A stretch of 10,993 nucleotides of DNA, from assembly GCA_027943245.1 (NCBI GenBank), contig JANDJZ010001110.1, forward strand, positions 1-10,993, written 5' to 3'. Below, piece by piece: positions 1-6,333 of this stretch (the stretch's first letter is position 1; each line of letters begins with the position of its first letter). Under the pieces are notes generated by a model that saw nothing but the letters and a program-made list of their open reading frames with translations, searched no databases and was not told the DNA's origin. The DNA comes from Acanthamoeba sp. SK_2022b (lineage: Eukaryota > Discosea > Longamoebia > Acanthamoebidae). A program made the position numbers and the translations under genes.

Positions 1-30
1 TCGCCCTGGCCGCTAACGGGCACAGGGCGA
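1..30. terminator. GC-rich hairpin at the window edge, possible terminator of the aldehyde dehydrogenase gene
   Basis: Arms TCGCCCTG (1-8) and CAGGGCGA (23-30) are perfectly complementary, and an inner CCG/CGG pair (10-12 with 17-19) can extend the stem. On the plus strand no T-run follows. On the minus strand a T-run would lie to the left of base 1, outside the window, so its status as a Rho-independent terminator for the minus-strand gene ending at 141 cannot be decided. Bases 31-140 hold no gene or clear signal that I can see. Confidence 0.4.
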
Positions 31-140
31 CTCATGGCTAAGCTTAGTCAGCGGCGGCGGAGAGATAAAATAGGAATGAGTGAATATTGCGATAGCTTGC
101 GGCGATTTATGGGTGTGTTATTGATAGCCGGCACGCTGCC

Positions 141-1544
141 TTATCGACGTCGCAGCATCACCTTGAGCACCGCGTCCGCCAGCTTGCCGAACGGTGCGCG
201 CAGCAGATCGGTGAAGTGCCAGCGGCTTTGGATGAAGACGCCCTTGGCGTGGCTCAGCGCCCGGAATCCTTCAATGCCGTGATAGGCCCCCATGCCGCTG
301 GGGCCGATGCCGCCGAACGGCAGATCGTCCTGGGCAAAATGCAGTAGGGTGGCGTTGACGCTGACGTTGCCGGAGGTGGTGCGCGCCAGCAGCCTGTCCT
401 GCAGCGTGCCGCCTGGGCCAAAGTAGTACAGCGCCAGCGGGCGCGGCCCGGCGTTGATAACGTCGATCGCTTCATCAAAGGCGGCGTAGGTGCGTATCGG
501 CAGCAGCGGCCCGAAGATCTCCTCTTGCATGATCCGGCTGTCGTCGGGGGCGCCGACGATCAGCGTGGGGGCGAGGGTTTTCGGCCGTTCCGCCGCCGAG
601 TTCGGGCGATGGCCGACCGGATGGATTTGCGCGCCGCGCGCCTGTGCGTCGGTGAGCAGATCCTGCAAACGGTGGTAGTGCCTGTCGTTGATGATGGCGC
701 CGTAGTCATGGCCCGTCGGCCCGTCAGGGTAAAACGCTTTGACCGCCGCGTCGTAGAGCGCGATGAAGTTTTCCACATCGTCCTGATGGATCAACAGGTA
801 ATCGGGTGCGATGCAGGTTTGGCCCGCGTTCGACAGCTTGCCGAATGCCAGGCTGTTAACGGTTCTGGCGGTGAGCGCGCCGGGCGCCACGACGGCGGGG
901 CTTTTGCCGCCCAGCTCGAGCGTCAAGGGCACCAGATTTTTACCGGCCGCCTGCATGATCTGGCGGCCGATCGTCGTGCTGCCGGTGAACACCAGGTGAT
1001 CGAACGCCAGTGTGCTGAACCCGGCCCCGACGTCCGGCCCGCCGGTCACCACCGCGACCTCATCGGCGGGAAACAGCGCCGCCAGCATGGTTTCGATGAG
1101 TTGGCTGGTGTGCGGCGTGAGCTCCGAAGGTTTCAGCATCACGCGGTTGCCGGCGGCCAGGGCGGTGGCCAGCGGGATGAAGGTCAACGAGAAGGGATAG
1201 TTCCACGGCGCCATGACGCCAATCACGCCTTTAGGTTGGTATTGCACGTAGGCGCGCCCGGCCTGGTACGGCAGGGCGACGTGGCGGCGTTCGGGCTGCA
1301 TAAAGCGCTTCAGGTGGCGCAGCAGATAATCGATCGCCTGCACGGTGACCAGGATCTCCAGAATGTCGGTTTCGTAAGGCGAGCGGTGGCCGAAGTCCGC
1401 GCTGACGGCCGCCGTCAGCGCACCGCGCTGGGCCAAAATGGCGCTCCGCAGGCGGCGCAGGGCGGTTTTGCGCTGAGCGATCGTCGGTGCGCCGTCGCGC
1501 AGGAAGGCATGGCGCTGGGCGGCAAGCCGTTGCTCCATCGTCAT
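141..1544 (-). CDS. Coniferyl-aldehyde-dehydrogenase-type NAD(P)-dependent aldehyde dehydrogenase
   Basis: A cytosolic aldehyde dehydrogenase of 467 residues, oxidising an aldehyde to the acid with NAD(P). Landmarks seen: WNYP at 114-117, Lys138 in the cofactor site, FTGST at 186-190, the general-base Glu210 in LELGG, the catalytic Cys244 in GQTC, EEIFGP at 341-346 and GGIGPSGMG at 411-419. The C-terminal block with LLHFAQDDLPFGG is typical of the CalB (coniferyl aldehyde dehydrogenase) group, and the length fits. The frame stays open upstream to 1766, but that extension lacks family likeness and overlaps the divergent promoter region. The ATG at 1544 has AGGGAG 11 bases upstream; a second ATG at 1538 is possible. 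It stands alone, divergent from the hydrolase at 1765. The true substrate is unproven; a role in aromatic or phenylpropanoid aldehyde detoxification is inferred from the family. Confidence 0.9.
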   Translation of the reverse strand: MTMEQRLAAQRHAFLRDGAPTIAQRKTALRRLRSAILAQRGALTAAVSADFGHRSPYETDILEILVTVQAIDYLLRHLKRFMQPERRHVALPYQAGRAYVQYQPKGVIGVMAPWNYPFSLTFIPLATALAAGNRVMLKPSELTPHTSQLIETMLAALFPADEVAVVTGGPDVGAGFSTLAFDHLVFTGSTTIGRQIMQAAGKNLVPLTLELGGKSPAVVAPGALTARTVNSLAFGKLSNAGQTCIAPDYLLIHQDDVENFIALYDAAVKAFYPDGPTGHDYGAIINDRHYHRLQDLLTDAQARGAQIHPVGHRPNSAAERPKTLAPTLIVGAPDDSRIMQEEIFGPLLPIRTYAAFDEAIDVINAGPRPLALYYFGPGGTLQDRLLARTTSGNVSVNATLLHFAQDDLPFGGIGPSGMGAYHGIEGFRALSHAKGVFIQSRWHFTDLLRAPFGKLADAVLKVMLRRR

Positions 1545-1624
1545 GAGGATGTCATCTCCCTGCACTTGAATTCTCCTGATGCCGAGTGAAAGCGGGAATG
1601 CGGTTTGCCGAATCCTGTTTGACC

Positions 1625-1640
1625 TTAAAGTGAGCTTTAA
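1625..1640. promoter_or_regulatory. Inverted repeat TTAAAG-tgag-CTTTAA in the divergent intergenic region
   Basis: Perfect 6-bp arms separated by four bases, between the aldehyde dehydrogenase and hydrolase genes. It has the size of a repressor or activator half-site pair. No regulator gene is adjacent in the window, and I recognise no named operator. Confidence 0.35.
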
Positions 1641-1655
1641 ACCTATACTCGTTAA

Positions 1656-1674
1656 ACGATCAACGCAAGATCGT
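1656..1674. promoter_or_regulatory. Inverted repeat ACGATC-n7-GATCGT in the divergent intergenic region
   Basis: Perfect 6-bp arms (1656-1661 and 1669-1674) around a seven-base spacer, 16 bp from the first repeat and about 90 bp upstream of the hydrolase start. It could be an operator controlling either or both divergent genes. No convincing -35/-10 pair was found for either gene, so placement relative to transcription starts is unknown. Confidence 0.3.
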
Positions 1675-1764
1675 CGGCCAACCGGGATGAGGGAGCCAGA
1701 GATCCCGGCGCCGCGCGCAGTATAAACCTTCTTTTTTAACCATAGTGTAAATGGGAGAAACGAC

Positions 1765-2595
1765 ATGGGTTACGTAACAACCAGCGATGGCGTCGAGATT
1801 TTCTACAAGGATTGGGGCCCCAAAAACGGCAAGGTTATCTACTTCCACCACGGCTGGCCGCTGTCCAGCGACGACTGGGATGCCCAGATGCTGTTTTTCG
1901 TGAACCAAGGGTTCCGCGTGGTGGCGCACGATCGCCGCGGCCACGGCCGCTCCAGCCAGGTGTCGGAAGGGCACGACATGGACCACTACGCCGATGACGT
2001 CGCCGCGGTGGTAAAACACCTCGGCGTGCAGGGCGCGATGCACGTGGGCCACTCGACGGGCGGCGGCGAAGTGGTGCGCTATATCGTGCGCCACGCCGAG
2101 GACAAGGTGTCCAAAGCGGTGCTGATCAGCGCGGTGCCGCCGCTGATGGTAAAAACCGACGCCAATCCGCAGGGCACCCCCAAAGCGGTGTTCGATGATT
2201 TCCAGGCGCAGCTGGCCGCCAACCGGGCACAGTTCTATTACGATGTGCCCGCCGGCCCGTTCTACGGCTATAACCGCCCGGGCGCCAAACCCTCTGAGGC
2301 GATTATCTGGAACTGGTGGCGCCAGGGTATGATGGGCGGCGCCAAGGCGCACTACGACGGCATTGTCGCCTTCTCGCAGACCGATTTCACCGAGGATCTC
2401 AAGAAGATTGCCATTCCGGTGCTGGTGATCCACGGCGACGACGATCAGGTGGTGCCTTATCAGGACTCCGGCGTGCTGTCGGCCAAGCTGGTGCAAAACG
2501 GCACGCTCCATACCTATAAGGGCGCGCCGCACGGCATCCCGACCACCCATGCCGATCAGGTCAACGCCGATCTGCTGGCGTTCGTGAACAGCTAA
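1765..2595 (+). CDS. Alpha/beta hydrolase of the cofactor-free chloroperoxidase/arylesterase family
   Basis: A 276-residue cytosolic protein spanning a complete alpha/beta-hydrolase fold. Visible landmarks: the oxyanion-region HHGWP at 28-32, the HDRRGHGRS motif at 55-63, the nucleophile elbow GHSTGG with Ser97, the acid Asp227 in HGDDD, and the catalytic His256 in APHG. This Ser/Asp/His spacing matches the bacterial non-heme haloperoxidases (bromoperoxidase A2, chloroperoxidases F/T), which are natively esterases and can form peracids. GGGAG lies eight bases before the ATG, which sets the start. It is monocistronic, divergent from the aldehyde dehydrogenase, and followed by a strong terminator. 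The physiological substrate is not shown by the sequence; an ester or lactone hydrolase role is as likely as perhydrolysis. Confidence 0.92.
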   Translation: MGYVTTSDGVEIFYKDWGPKNGKVIYFHHGWPLSSDDWDAQMLFFVNQGFRVVAHDRRGHGRSSQVSEGHDMDHYADDVAAVVKHLGVQGAMHVGHSTGGGEVVRYIVRHAEDKVSKAVLISAVPPLMVKTDANPQGTPKAVFDDFQAQLAANRAQFYYDVPAGPFYGYNRPGAKPSEAIIWNWWRQGMMGGAKAHYDGIVAFSQTDFTEDLKKIAIPVLVIHGDDDQVVPYQDSGVLSAKLVQNGTLHTYKGAPHGIPTTHADQVNADLLAFVNS

Positions 2596-2618
2596 AGACT
2601 CAACGCGTCGCGAGCCTC

Positions 2619-2645
2619 GCCCCTCACCGGACGGGGCTTTTTATT
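2619..2645 (+). terminator. Rho-independent terminator of the hydrolase gene
   Basis: GCCCC (2619-2623) pairs with GGGGC (2633-2637) around a nine-base loop, and is followed directly by TTTTTATT. It lies 23 bases after the hydrolase stop and separates it from the convergent porin gene, which ends at 2663. Read from the minus strand there is no T-run after the hairpin, so it need not stop porin transcripts. Confidence 0.8.
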
Positions 2646-2662
2646 GGCTGCGGGAGAGCGGA

Positions 2663-3715
2663 TCACCAATGATAGCTGATGCCCATATCGAGCTTGTCCG
2701 ACGCATCGACGCCGGCCGCGTGCTGCGAAAGGTTATTGAATTCATAGTTAATGAACACCTGCATATTGCCGTTGAGCAACCAGGTGACCCCCAACTCCTC
2801 ATAGTTCAATAAGTCCGTGTTCCGGCCTGCCCGGGCCTGTATCAAGCGGGTATAGCCGATGTTGGGTTGAATATGGTCCGTCAGCCGATATTTGGCGAGC
2901 GCTTCATAACTTGACGCCGAGCCGCGGTTAGCGGTTTGTTGCGGGCTGATGGCGTTGTCGCTTTGGGTGAACACGGCCGCAAGATAGATTTTTTTCGACG
3001 CATAGAGAACCCCTTCGGCCAGCGTGTCGATGCGCCGGCGATAACCGGCGGCGTGTTGCTGCCGCTGCGTGGTTTGAGACGCCGAGGCGGCAGCGATGAG
3101 GCTGAGCGTCGGCGTCAGCGCATAACGGAACGAGGCGCCGAATCCGTTGCCGTTTTGTTTGCCCGGCGCTTGCCGTTCGTCGCCGTCTTTGAACTGGTAT
3201 TGCAGCGCGAGGGCGGCGCGCCGCTGAAACAGGCTGAAAGTTTGGCGGTAGGTGAGCAGGTTATGCGCCCGGCCGCGCATAAAGTTGTCGATGTAGTTGT
3301 AGGCCATCTCTCTAAACAGCGGAGAGCGATCGGTCAGGGCGGTCACATCATAAAGCACGCCCCAGTTGCGGCCGATATCGAGGCTGCCCAGGGCGGCGTT
3401 TTGCACGCCGATATAGGCGAGCCGGGTGCTGTTGCGCGTTGCGTCGGCGAAGCTGACGGTATATTCCCAGTGGGCGTAGGCCTGCCAGCGCGGCGCGATC
3501 TTTTTTTTGCCTATCAGGCCGAAATAGAGGTAGCTGCGGTCGCCGTCGTCGCGTTCGTTTTGGCCGCTGTAGCGTCTGGCGATAATCGTGCCGTAGAAAT
3601 TCAGGCTGTTTTGCTGCGATCCCGTCAACGACACGGCGGAGGCGCCGCGCGGCAACAAGGCCAGCAGGGGGAAAAGCATGCCCGCCGAAAAATAACGAGG
3701 ATTACGTTTTATCAT
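2663..3715 (-). CDS. Outer-membrane general porin (OmpC/OmpF-type), divergent
   Basis: A 350-residue precursor. A signal peptide with basic N-terminus and hydrophobic core ends at about ASA27, so the mature protein starts near Val28. The rest alternates as beta strands. The stretch GRNWGVLYDVTALTD (115-129) and DNFMRGR (143-149) align with the strand and constriction loop 3 region of OmpC/OmpF, which supports a 16-strand trimeric porin. Two oddities: the acidic PEFGGD of classical loop 3 is replaced by PLFREM (132-137), and the last residue is Trp350 instead of the usual Phe. AGGGA lies ten bases before the ATG. It starts 54 bases after the amidase stop in the same direction, so it is probably co-transcribed with it. 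Placement behind a Zur-like promoter suggests a channel needed in metal scarcity; this is inference. Its selectivity is unknown. Confidence 0.88.
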   Translation of the reverse strand: MIKRNPRYFSAGMLFPLLALLPRGASAVSLTGSQQNSLNFYGTIIARRYSGQNERDDGDRSYLYFGLIGKKKIAPRWQAYAHWEYTVSFADATRNSTRLAYIGVQNAALGSLDIGRNWGVLYDVTALTDRSPLFREMAYNYIDNFMRGRAHNLLTYRQTFSLFQRRAALALQYQFKDGDERQAPGKQNGNGFGASFRYALTPTLSLIAAASASQTTQRQQHAAGYRRRIDTLAEGVLYASKKIYLAAVFTQSDNAISPQQTANRGSASSYEALAKYRLTDHIQPNIGYTRLIQARAGRNTDLLNYEELGVTWLLNGNMQVFINYEFNNLSQHAAGVDASDKLDMGISYHW

Positions 3716-3734
3716 GATGGCACCGTCCCTGTGC

Positions 3735-3758
3735 GCGGCAAGCCTGTGAGCTTGCCGC
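3735..3758 (-). other. Perfect intercistronic hairpin between amidase and porin genes
   Basis: GCGGCAAGC (3735-3743) and GCTTGCCGC (3750-3758) form a perfect 9-bp stem with a six-base loop. On the minus-strand transcript it begins 11 bases after the amidase stop and ends about 20 bases before the porin start, just ahead of its ribosome-binding site. No T-run follows, so it is not a classical terminator. It may stabilise one part of the message, attenuate porin translation, or be a protein-binding site. Confidence 0.6.
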
Positions 3759-3769
3759 CCCGGCGAAGC

Positions 3770-4612
3770 TTAAGCGTGCGTTTCGCGTTTAAAGTAGCTG
3801 ACGATCCCCTGAGCGATCGCCGTGGCAATTTTATTTCTGAAGGCGGGGGTGCCGAGCAGCCTTTCTTCCTCAGGGTTGGTGATGAAAGAGGTTTCCACCA
3901 AGACGGAAGGAATATACGGGGACTTTAAGACCACGAAGGCCGCCTGTTCGGTATTTTTGGCATGCAGATGATGGATGGGCGCAATATGTTGAATCAGGTG
4001 CGAGCCCAGCGCCAGGCTCTCTTTGATCGTTTCCGTCTGCTCCAAGTCAAACAGTATCTTCTGCAAATAGCGGTCTTTCTTGATGACGTTAGGGCCGGCG
4101 AGATCGTCCGCCGCGTTTTCACTGTTCGATAAGTATTTCGCCATCGCGCTGCTGGCGCCTTTATTGGAAAGCGCAAAGACCGACGCGCCGCAGGCGCTGG
4201 GGCAGGTAAAGCCGTCGGCGTGAATGGACATGAAAAGATCCGCGCCATGCCGGTGCGCGATCTCCACCCGATCGTAAAGCGGGATAAAAACGTCGCTGTC
4301 GCGCGTCAGGCGGGCATCGATGCCGTGTCGATCGAGCTGTGCACGCACATTTCTGGCGATCTCCAGAACGACATGTTTTTCCAGCGAACCGGTGTGGCCA
4401 ATGGCTCCGGAGTCGATGCCGCCATGACCGGGATCCAACATGACCAGGAATCTTTTTCGCGCCCCGTGAGGGCCGTTCTGCTTTTTGGGGCGTGGCAGGC
4501 CGTGGGCGTGAGCCAGCGGGGAAACGGCGCCGTTCAGCGCCAGGGCCGCCAACCCTGCCAACATCATTCTGCGGCGAGATAACCGGGTGTTCAAAAGGTC
4601 CGTCTTAGCCAT
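3770..4612 (-). CDS. amiA: Tat-exported N-acetylmuramoyl-L-alanine amidase, AmiA type
   Basis: A periplasmic zinc amidase (Amidase_3) that cleaves the bond between N-acetylmuramic acid and the stem peptide during daughter-cell separation. The 280-residue form starting at 4612 places the twin-arginine motif (SRRR, 12-15) at the same position as in E. coli AmiA; an in-frame ATG at 4627 would add five residues. Neither start has a clear ribosome-binding site. The predicted -10 at 4647-4655 favours the later start. Zinc ligands are His63 (DPGHGG), Glu78 (LEKH) and His131 (SIHAD); the catalytic Glu is 240 (VETSF). The segment around 158-190 corresponds to the autoinhibitory helix released by EnvC/NlpD-type activators. 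Cys137 and Cys141 (TCPSAC) replace Asn and Ala of E. coli AmiA. Unlike E. coli amiA, it is not followed by hemF but by a porin, suggesting an accessory paralogue. Confidence 0.9.
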   Translation of the reverse strand: MAKTDLLNTRLSRRRMMLAGLAALALNGAVSPLAHAHGLPRPKKQNGPHGARKRFLVMLDPGHGGIDSGAIGHTGSLEKHVVLEIARNVRAQLDRHGIDARLTRDSDVFIPLYDRVEIAHRHGADLFMSIHADGFTCPSACGASVFALSNKGASSAMAKYLSNSENAADDLAGPNVIKKDRYLQKILFDLEQTETIKESLALGSHLIQHIAPIHHLHAKNTEQAAFVVLKSPYIPSVLVETSFITNPEEERLLGTPAFRNKIATAIAQGIVSYFKRETHA

Positions 4613-4645
4613 AAGGGTAACCAGCATAAAAGGAAAGGGTGTTTT

Positions 4646-4660
4646 TGTTATAACATAACA
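4646..4660 (-). promoter_or_regulatory. Zur-like operator overlapping an extended -10 box of the amidase-porin promoter
   Basis: TGTTATAACATAACA differs by one base from the core of the Zur box as I recall it (arms TGTTATA and TATAACA around one free base); 7-bp perfect arms run 4645-4651 and 4655-4661. Read on the minus strand, the surrounding 22 informative positions match the longer consensus (arms GAAATGTTATA and TATAACATTTC) at 16. The minus strand also reads TGTTATAAC (4655-4647), an extended -10 (TGn then TATAAC), which would start transcription near 4640. A repressor bound here would block the promoter. Zur is the best candidate, but binding is untested. The region from 4661 to 4855 is AT-rich and holds no gene. 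Confidence 0.6.
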
Positions 4661-4854
4661 ATTCCGTGCGTCGGCGGGGTTGTCTGTTAGCGGCTGTTAC
4701 TTTTAATGTCATTCCTTAAATTCACTGGCTTTTTATACTGCATTTATTTTGTTTATTGAATGTTCGTATTGCTATTAATTTGTTTTGTATTTGTTAATTC
4801 TTATTTTGACACACTATTTAATCTAATATTTCAAATGAGATTTATTCTCCTCTT

Positions 4855-4877
4855 TAATTGATATGTTATAACGTAAT
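4855..4877 (+). promoter_or_regulatory. Second copy of the operator/-10 element, promoter of the MFS-ABC operon
   Basis: The 17 bases 4856-4872 are identical at 16 positions to the minus-strand sequence at 4663-4647, both read in transcription direction. The copy holds the same extended -10, TGTTATAAC (4864-4872), which puts a transcription start near 4879 and leaves a leader of about 68 bases. Against the recalled Zur consensus it matches 14 of 22 informative positions: the right half is near perfect (TATAACGT) and the left half weaker. No good -35 accompanies it, which is usual for extended -10 promoters. A consensus-like TTGACA at 4806-4811 lacks a well-spaced -10. Confidence 0.5.
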
Positions 4878-4891
4878 TACTAAAACGGATA

Positions 4892-4935
4892 AAAAACGGG
4901 GTCTTTGCCGCCGGCATGAAGCCACTCACGTTTTT
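4892..4935 (+). other. Leader hairpin and nine-codon mini-ORF before the MFS gene
   Basis: AAAAACG (4892-4898) is complementary to CGTTTTT (4929-4935), whose end touches the ribosome-binding site GGAG of the MFS gene (4936-4939). Inside the loop TGCC (4906-4909) and GGCA (4913-4916) can pair. A mini-ORF, MKPLTFLER, runs 4916-4945 and stops one base before the MFS ATG, but it has no convincing ribosome-binding site. Together they could couple or modulate translation of the first gene. The A/T-rich outer stem is weak, so this may be chance. Confidence 0.25.
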
Positions 4936-4946
4936 GGAGCGTTAAC

Positions 4947-6317
4947 ATGACTTTTAAACACCAGGAAAAAGAGACATTAAATATATTCGCCGTTCTCGCC
5001 GTCTCGTTAAGCACGGTTATCGCCATGCTCGACAGTACCATCGCCAATGTGGCACTGCCGGTGATCGCCAAAGATTTCGGCGTTTCCGAATCGGCCTCCA
5101 TCATGATTATTAATGCCTACCAGTTTGCCGTCGTCGCCTCTTTGATGCCCTTCGCGGCGCTGGGCCGCGCGGTGGGCAATAAAAAGATCTTTATAGCCGG
5201 GGTGGTGCTGTTCGCTTTTTCATCCTTGGGCTGCGCGCTTTCCGCGACGCTGTCGATGCTGACGGCATTCCGGGTGATACAGGGCTTCGGTGCGGCGGCG
5301 GTGCTCAGCGTCAATGCGGCGCTGATCAAGGAGATATACCCGGAAAGGCTGCTGGGGCGCGGCCTGGGCATAAACGTAATGGTGGTGTCGGTTTCCGCCG
5401 CCGCCGGGCCCTCCATCGCCTCGGCGATACTTTCTCAAACGAGCTGGAACTGGCTGTTTACCATCAATGTTCCCATCGCCTGCCTGTCGCTGTTGTTGAG
5501 CCTGATCTTCCTGGCCCCCCGCGAGCGGCGCAGCGTTGGATTCGACAGCGGGGGGGCCCTGTTGGTGTTTGTGCTGTTCATCGCTTTCTCGCTCAGTACC
5601 ATGAGCATGACCACCCACCATCTGCCGGCGGCGGCGCTGAGCTTTGCGGTATTCGCCGGGCTGGCCGGGTTGCTGTATATCAATCAGAAAAGAAAGGCCA
5701 ACGCCGCGCTGATCCCGATCGCGATGCTGCATAACCCGACGCTGTCATTGTCTTTGCTGATGTCGATGCTGTCCTACAGCACCCAGCTTTTGGCTTTTGT
5801 ATCGCTGCCTTTCTATTTCCACAATGTCCTGCAAAGAAACGTGGTGGATATCGGTCTGTTGCTGACCGCCTGGCCGCTGGCCACCATGGCATCTTCGCTA
5901 ATTTCCGGCGATTTGGCCAAGAAATACGATCCCAATCTTGTTGCCCTCTCGGGCCTCGCCTGTCTGCTGGCAGGCATGCTGCTGATGGCCAATCTGCCCA
6001 GCGATCTGTCGAATGGGGCGATCGTATGGCGCGTGGCGCTGTGCGGCATCGGTTTTGGCCTGTTTCAATCACCGAACAACCTGCTGATCATGACGTCGGT
6101 CTCCCATGAAAACAGCAGCATCGCCAGCGGCCTGTTGGGCAGTTCCCGGCTGATTGGGCAAATCGTCGGTTCGGCGTTAGTGGCGATTTTCTTCAATATG
6201 CGGGGCGCGCAAGCGACGAATATCAGTTTAATGGCGGGGGCGGCATTCTCGTTCCTTTCTCTGGTCGTGAGCTATATGCGCTTCAAGTCCGCCGTTACGT
6301 TAAAAACCAGCAAATAG
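4947..6317 (+). CDS. MFS transporter, DHA2 (EmrB/QacA-like) drug or metallophore exporter
   Basis: A 456-residue inner-membrane protein with 12-14 hydrophobic segments. Family landmarks: motif D1 LDSTIANVALP (28-38), a degenerate motif A GRAVGNKK (73-80) lacking the usual Asp, motif B RVIQGFGAA (109-117), motif C with AAAGPSIAS (151-159) and WNWLFTINVP (167-176), all typical of proton-driven DHA2 antiporters. GGAG seven bases before the ATG sets the start. It is the first gene of a same-strand run: the lipoprotein follows after 16 bases, then the binding protein, permease and ATPase. The substrate cannot be read from the sequence. In this company, export of a small metal-binding molecule or of a metal complex is an attractive inference, and a generic drug efflux role is the alternative. 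The missing motif A Asp is worth noting, because that residue is usually well kept. Confidence 0.88.
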   Translation: MTFKHQEKETLNIFAVLAVSLSTVIAMLDSTIANVALPVIAKDFGVSESASIMIINAYQFAVVASLMPFAALGRAVGNKKIFIAGVVLFAFSSLGCALSATLSMLTAFRVIQGFGAAAVLSVNAALIKEIYPERLLGRGLGINVMVVSVSAAAGPSIASAILSQTSWNWLFTINVPIACLSLLLSLIFLAPRERRSVGFDSGGALLVFVLFIAFSLSTMSMTTHHLPAAALSFAVFAGLAGLLYINQKRKANAALIPIAMLHNPTLSLSLLMSMLSYSTQLLAFVSLPFYFHNVLQRNVVDIGLLLTAWPLATMASSLISGDLAKKYDPNLVALSGLACLLAGMLLMANLPSDLSNGAIVWRVALCGIGFGLFQSPNNLLIMTSVSHENSSIASGLLGSSRLIGQIVGSALVAIFFNMRGAQATNISLMAGAAFSFLSLVVSYMRFKSAVTLKTSK

Positions 6318-6333
6318 AAGCACGAGGTTTCCC

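Noticed and set aside
525..1589. Long open frame on the plus strand opposite the aldehyde dehydrogenase
   Set aside because: Its composition is typical of the reverse complement of a GC-rich gene, with no motif; the minus-strand gene has all catalytic residues.
1545..1766. N-terminal extension of the aldehyde dehydrogenase frame to 1766
   Set aside because: The extra 74 residues show no family likeness, cover the divergent promoter region and would start over the hydrolase ATG. The start at 1544 gives the normal family length.
1660..2550. Long open frame on the minus strand opposite the hydrolase
   Set aside because: It is His/Val/Arg-rich with no domain, antisense to a complete catalytic-triad enzyme.
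2936..3928. Long open frame on the plus strand opposite the porin and amidase genes
   Set aside because: It is Arg/Gly/Val-rich with no recognisable domain and lies antisense to two well-supported genes; this is usual in GC-rich coding DNA.
4684..4699. Direct repeat CTGTTA, twice at 10-bp spacing
   Set aside because: Six bases repeated once in AT-rich DNA is expected by chance, and it shows no relation to the palindromic operators.
4806..4834. Consensus TTGACA as -35 of a sigma-70 promoter for the MFS operon
   Set aside because: No good -10 lies 16-18 bases downstream; TAATAT is only 12 bases away. The extended -10 at 4864-4872 is better supported.
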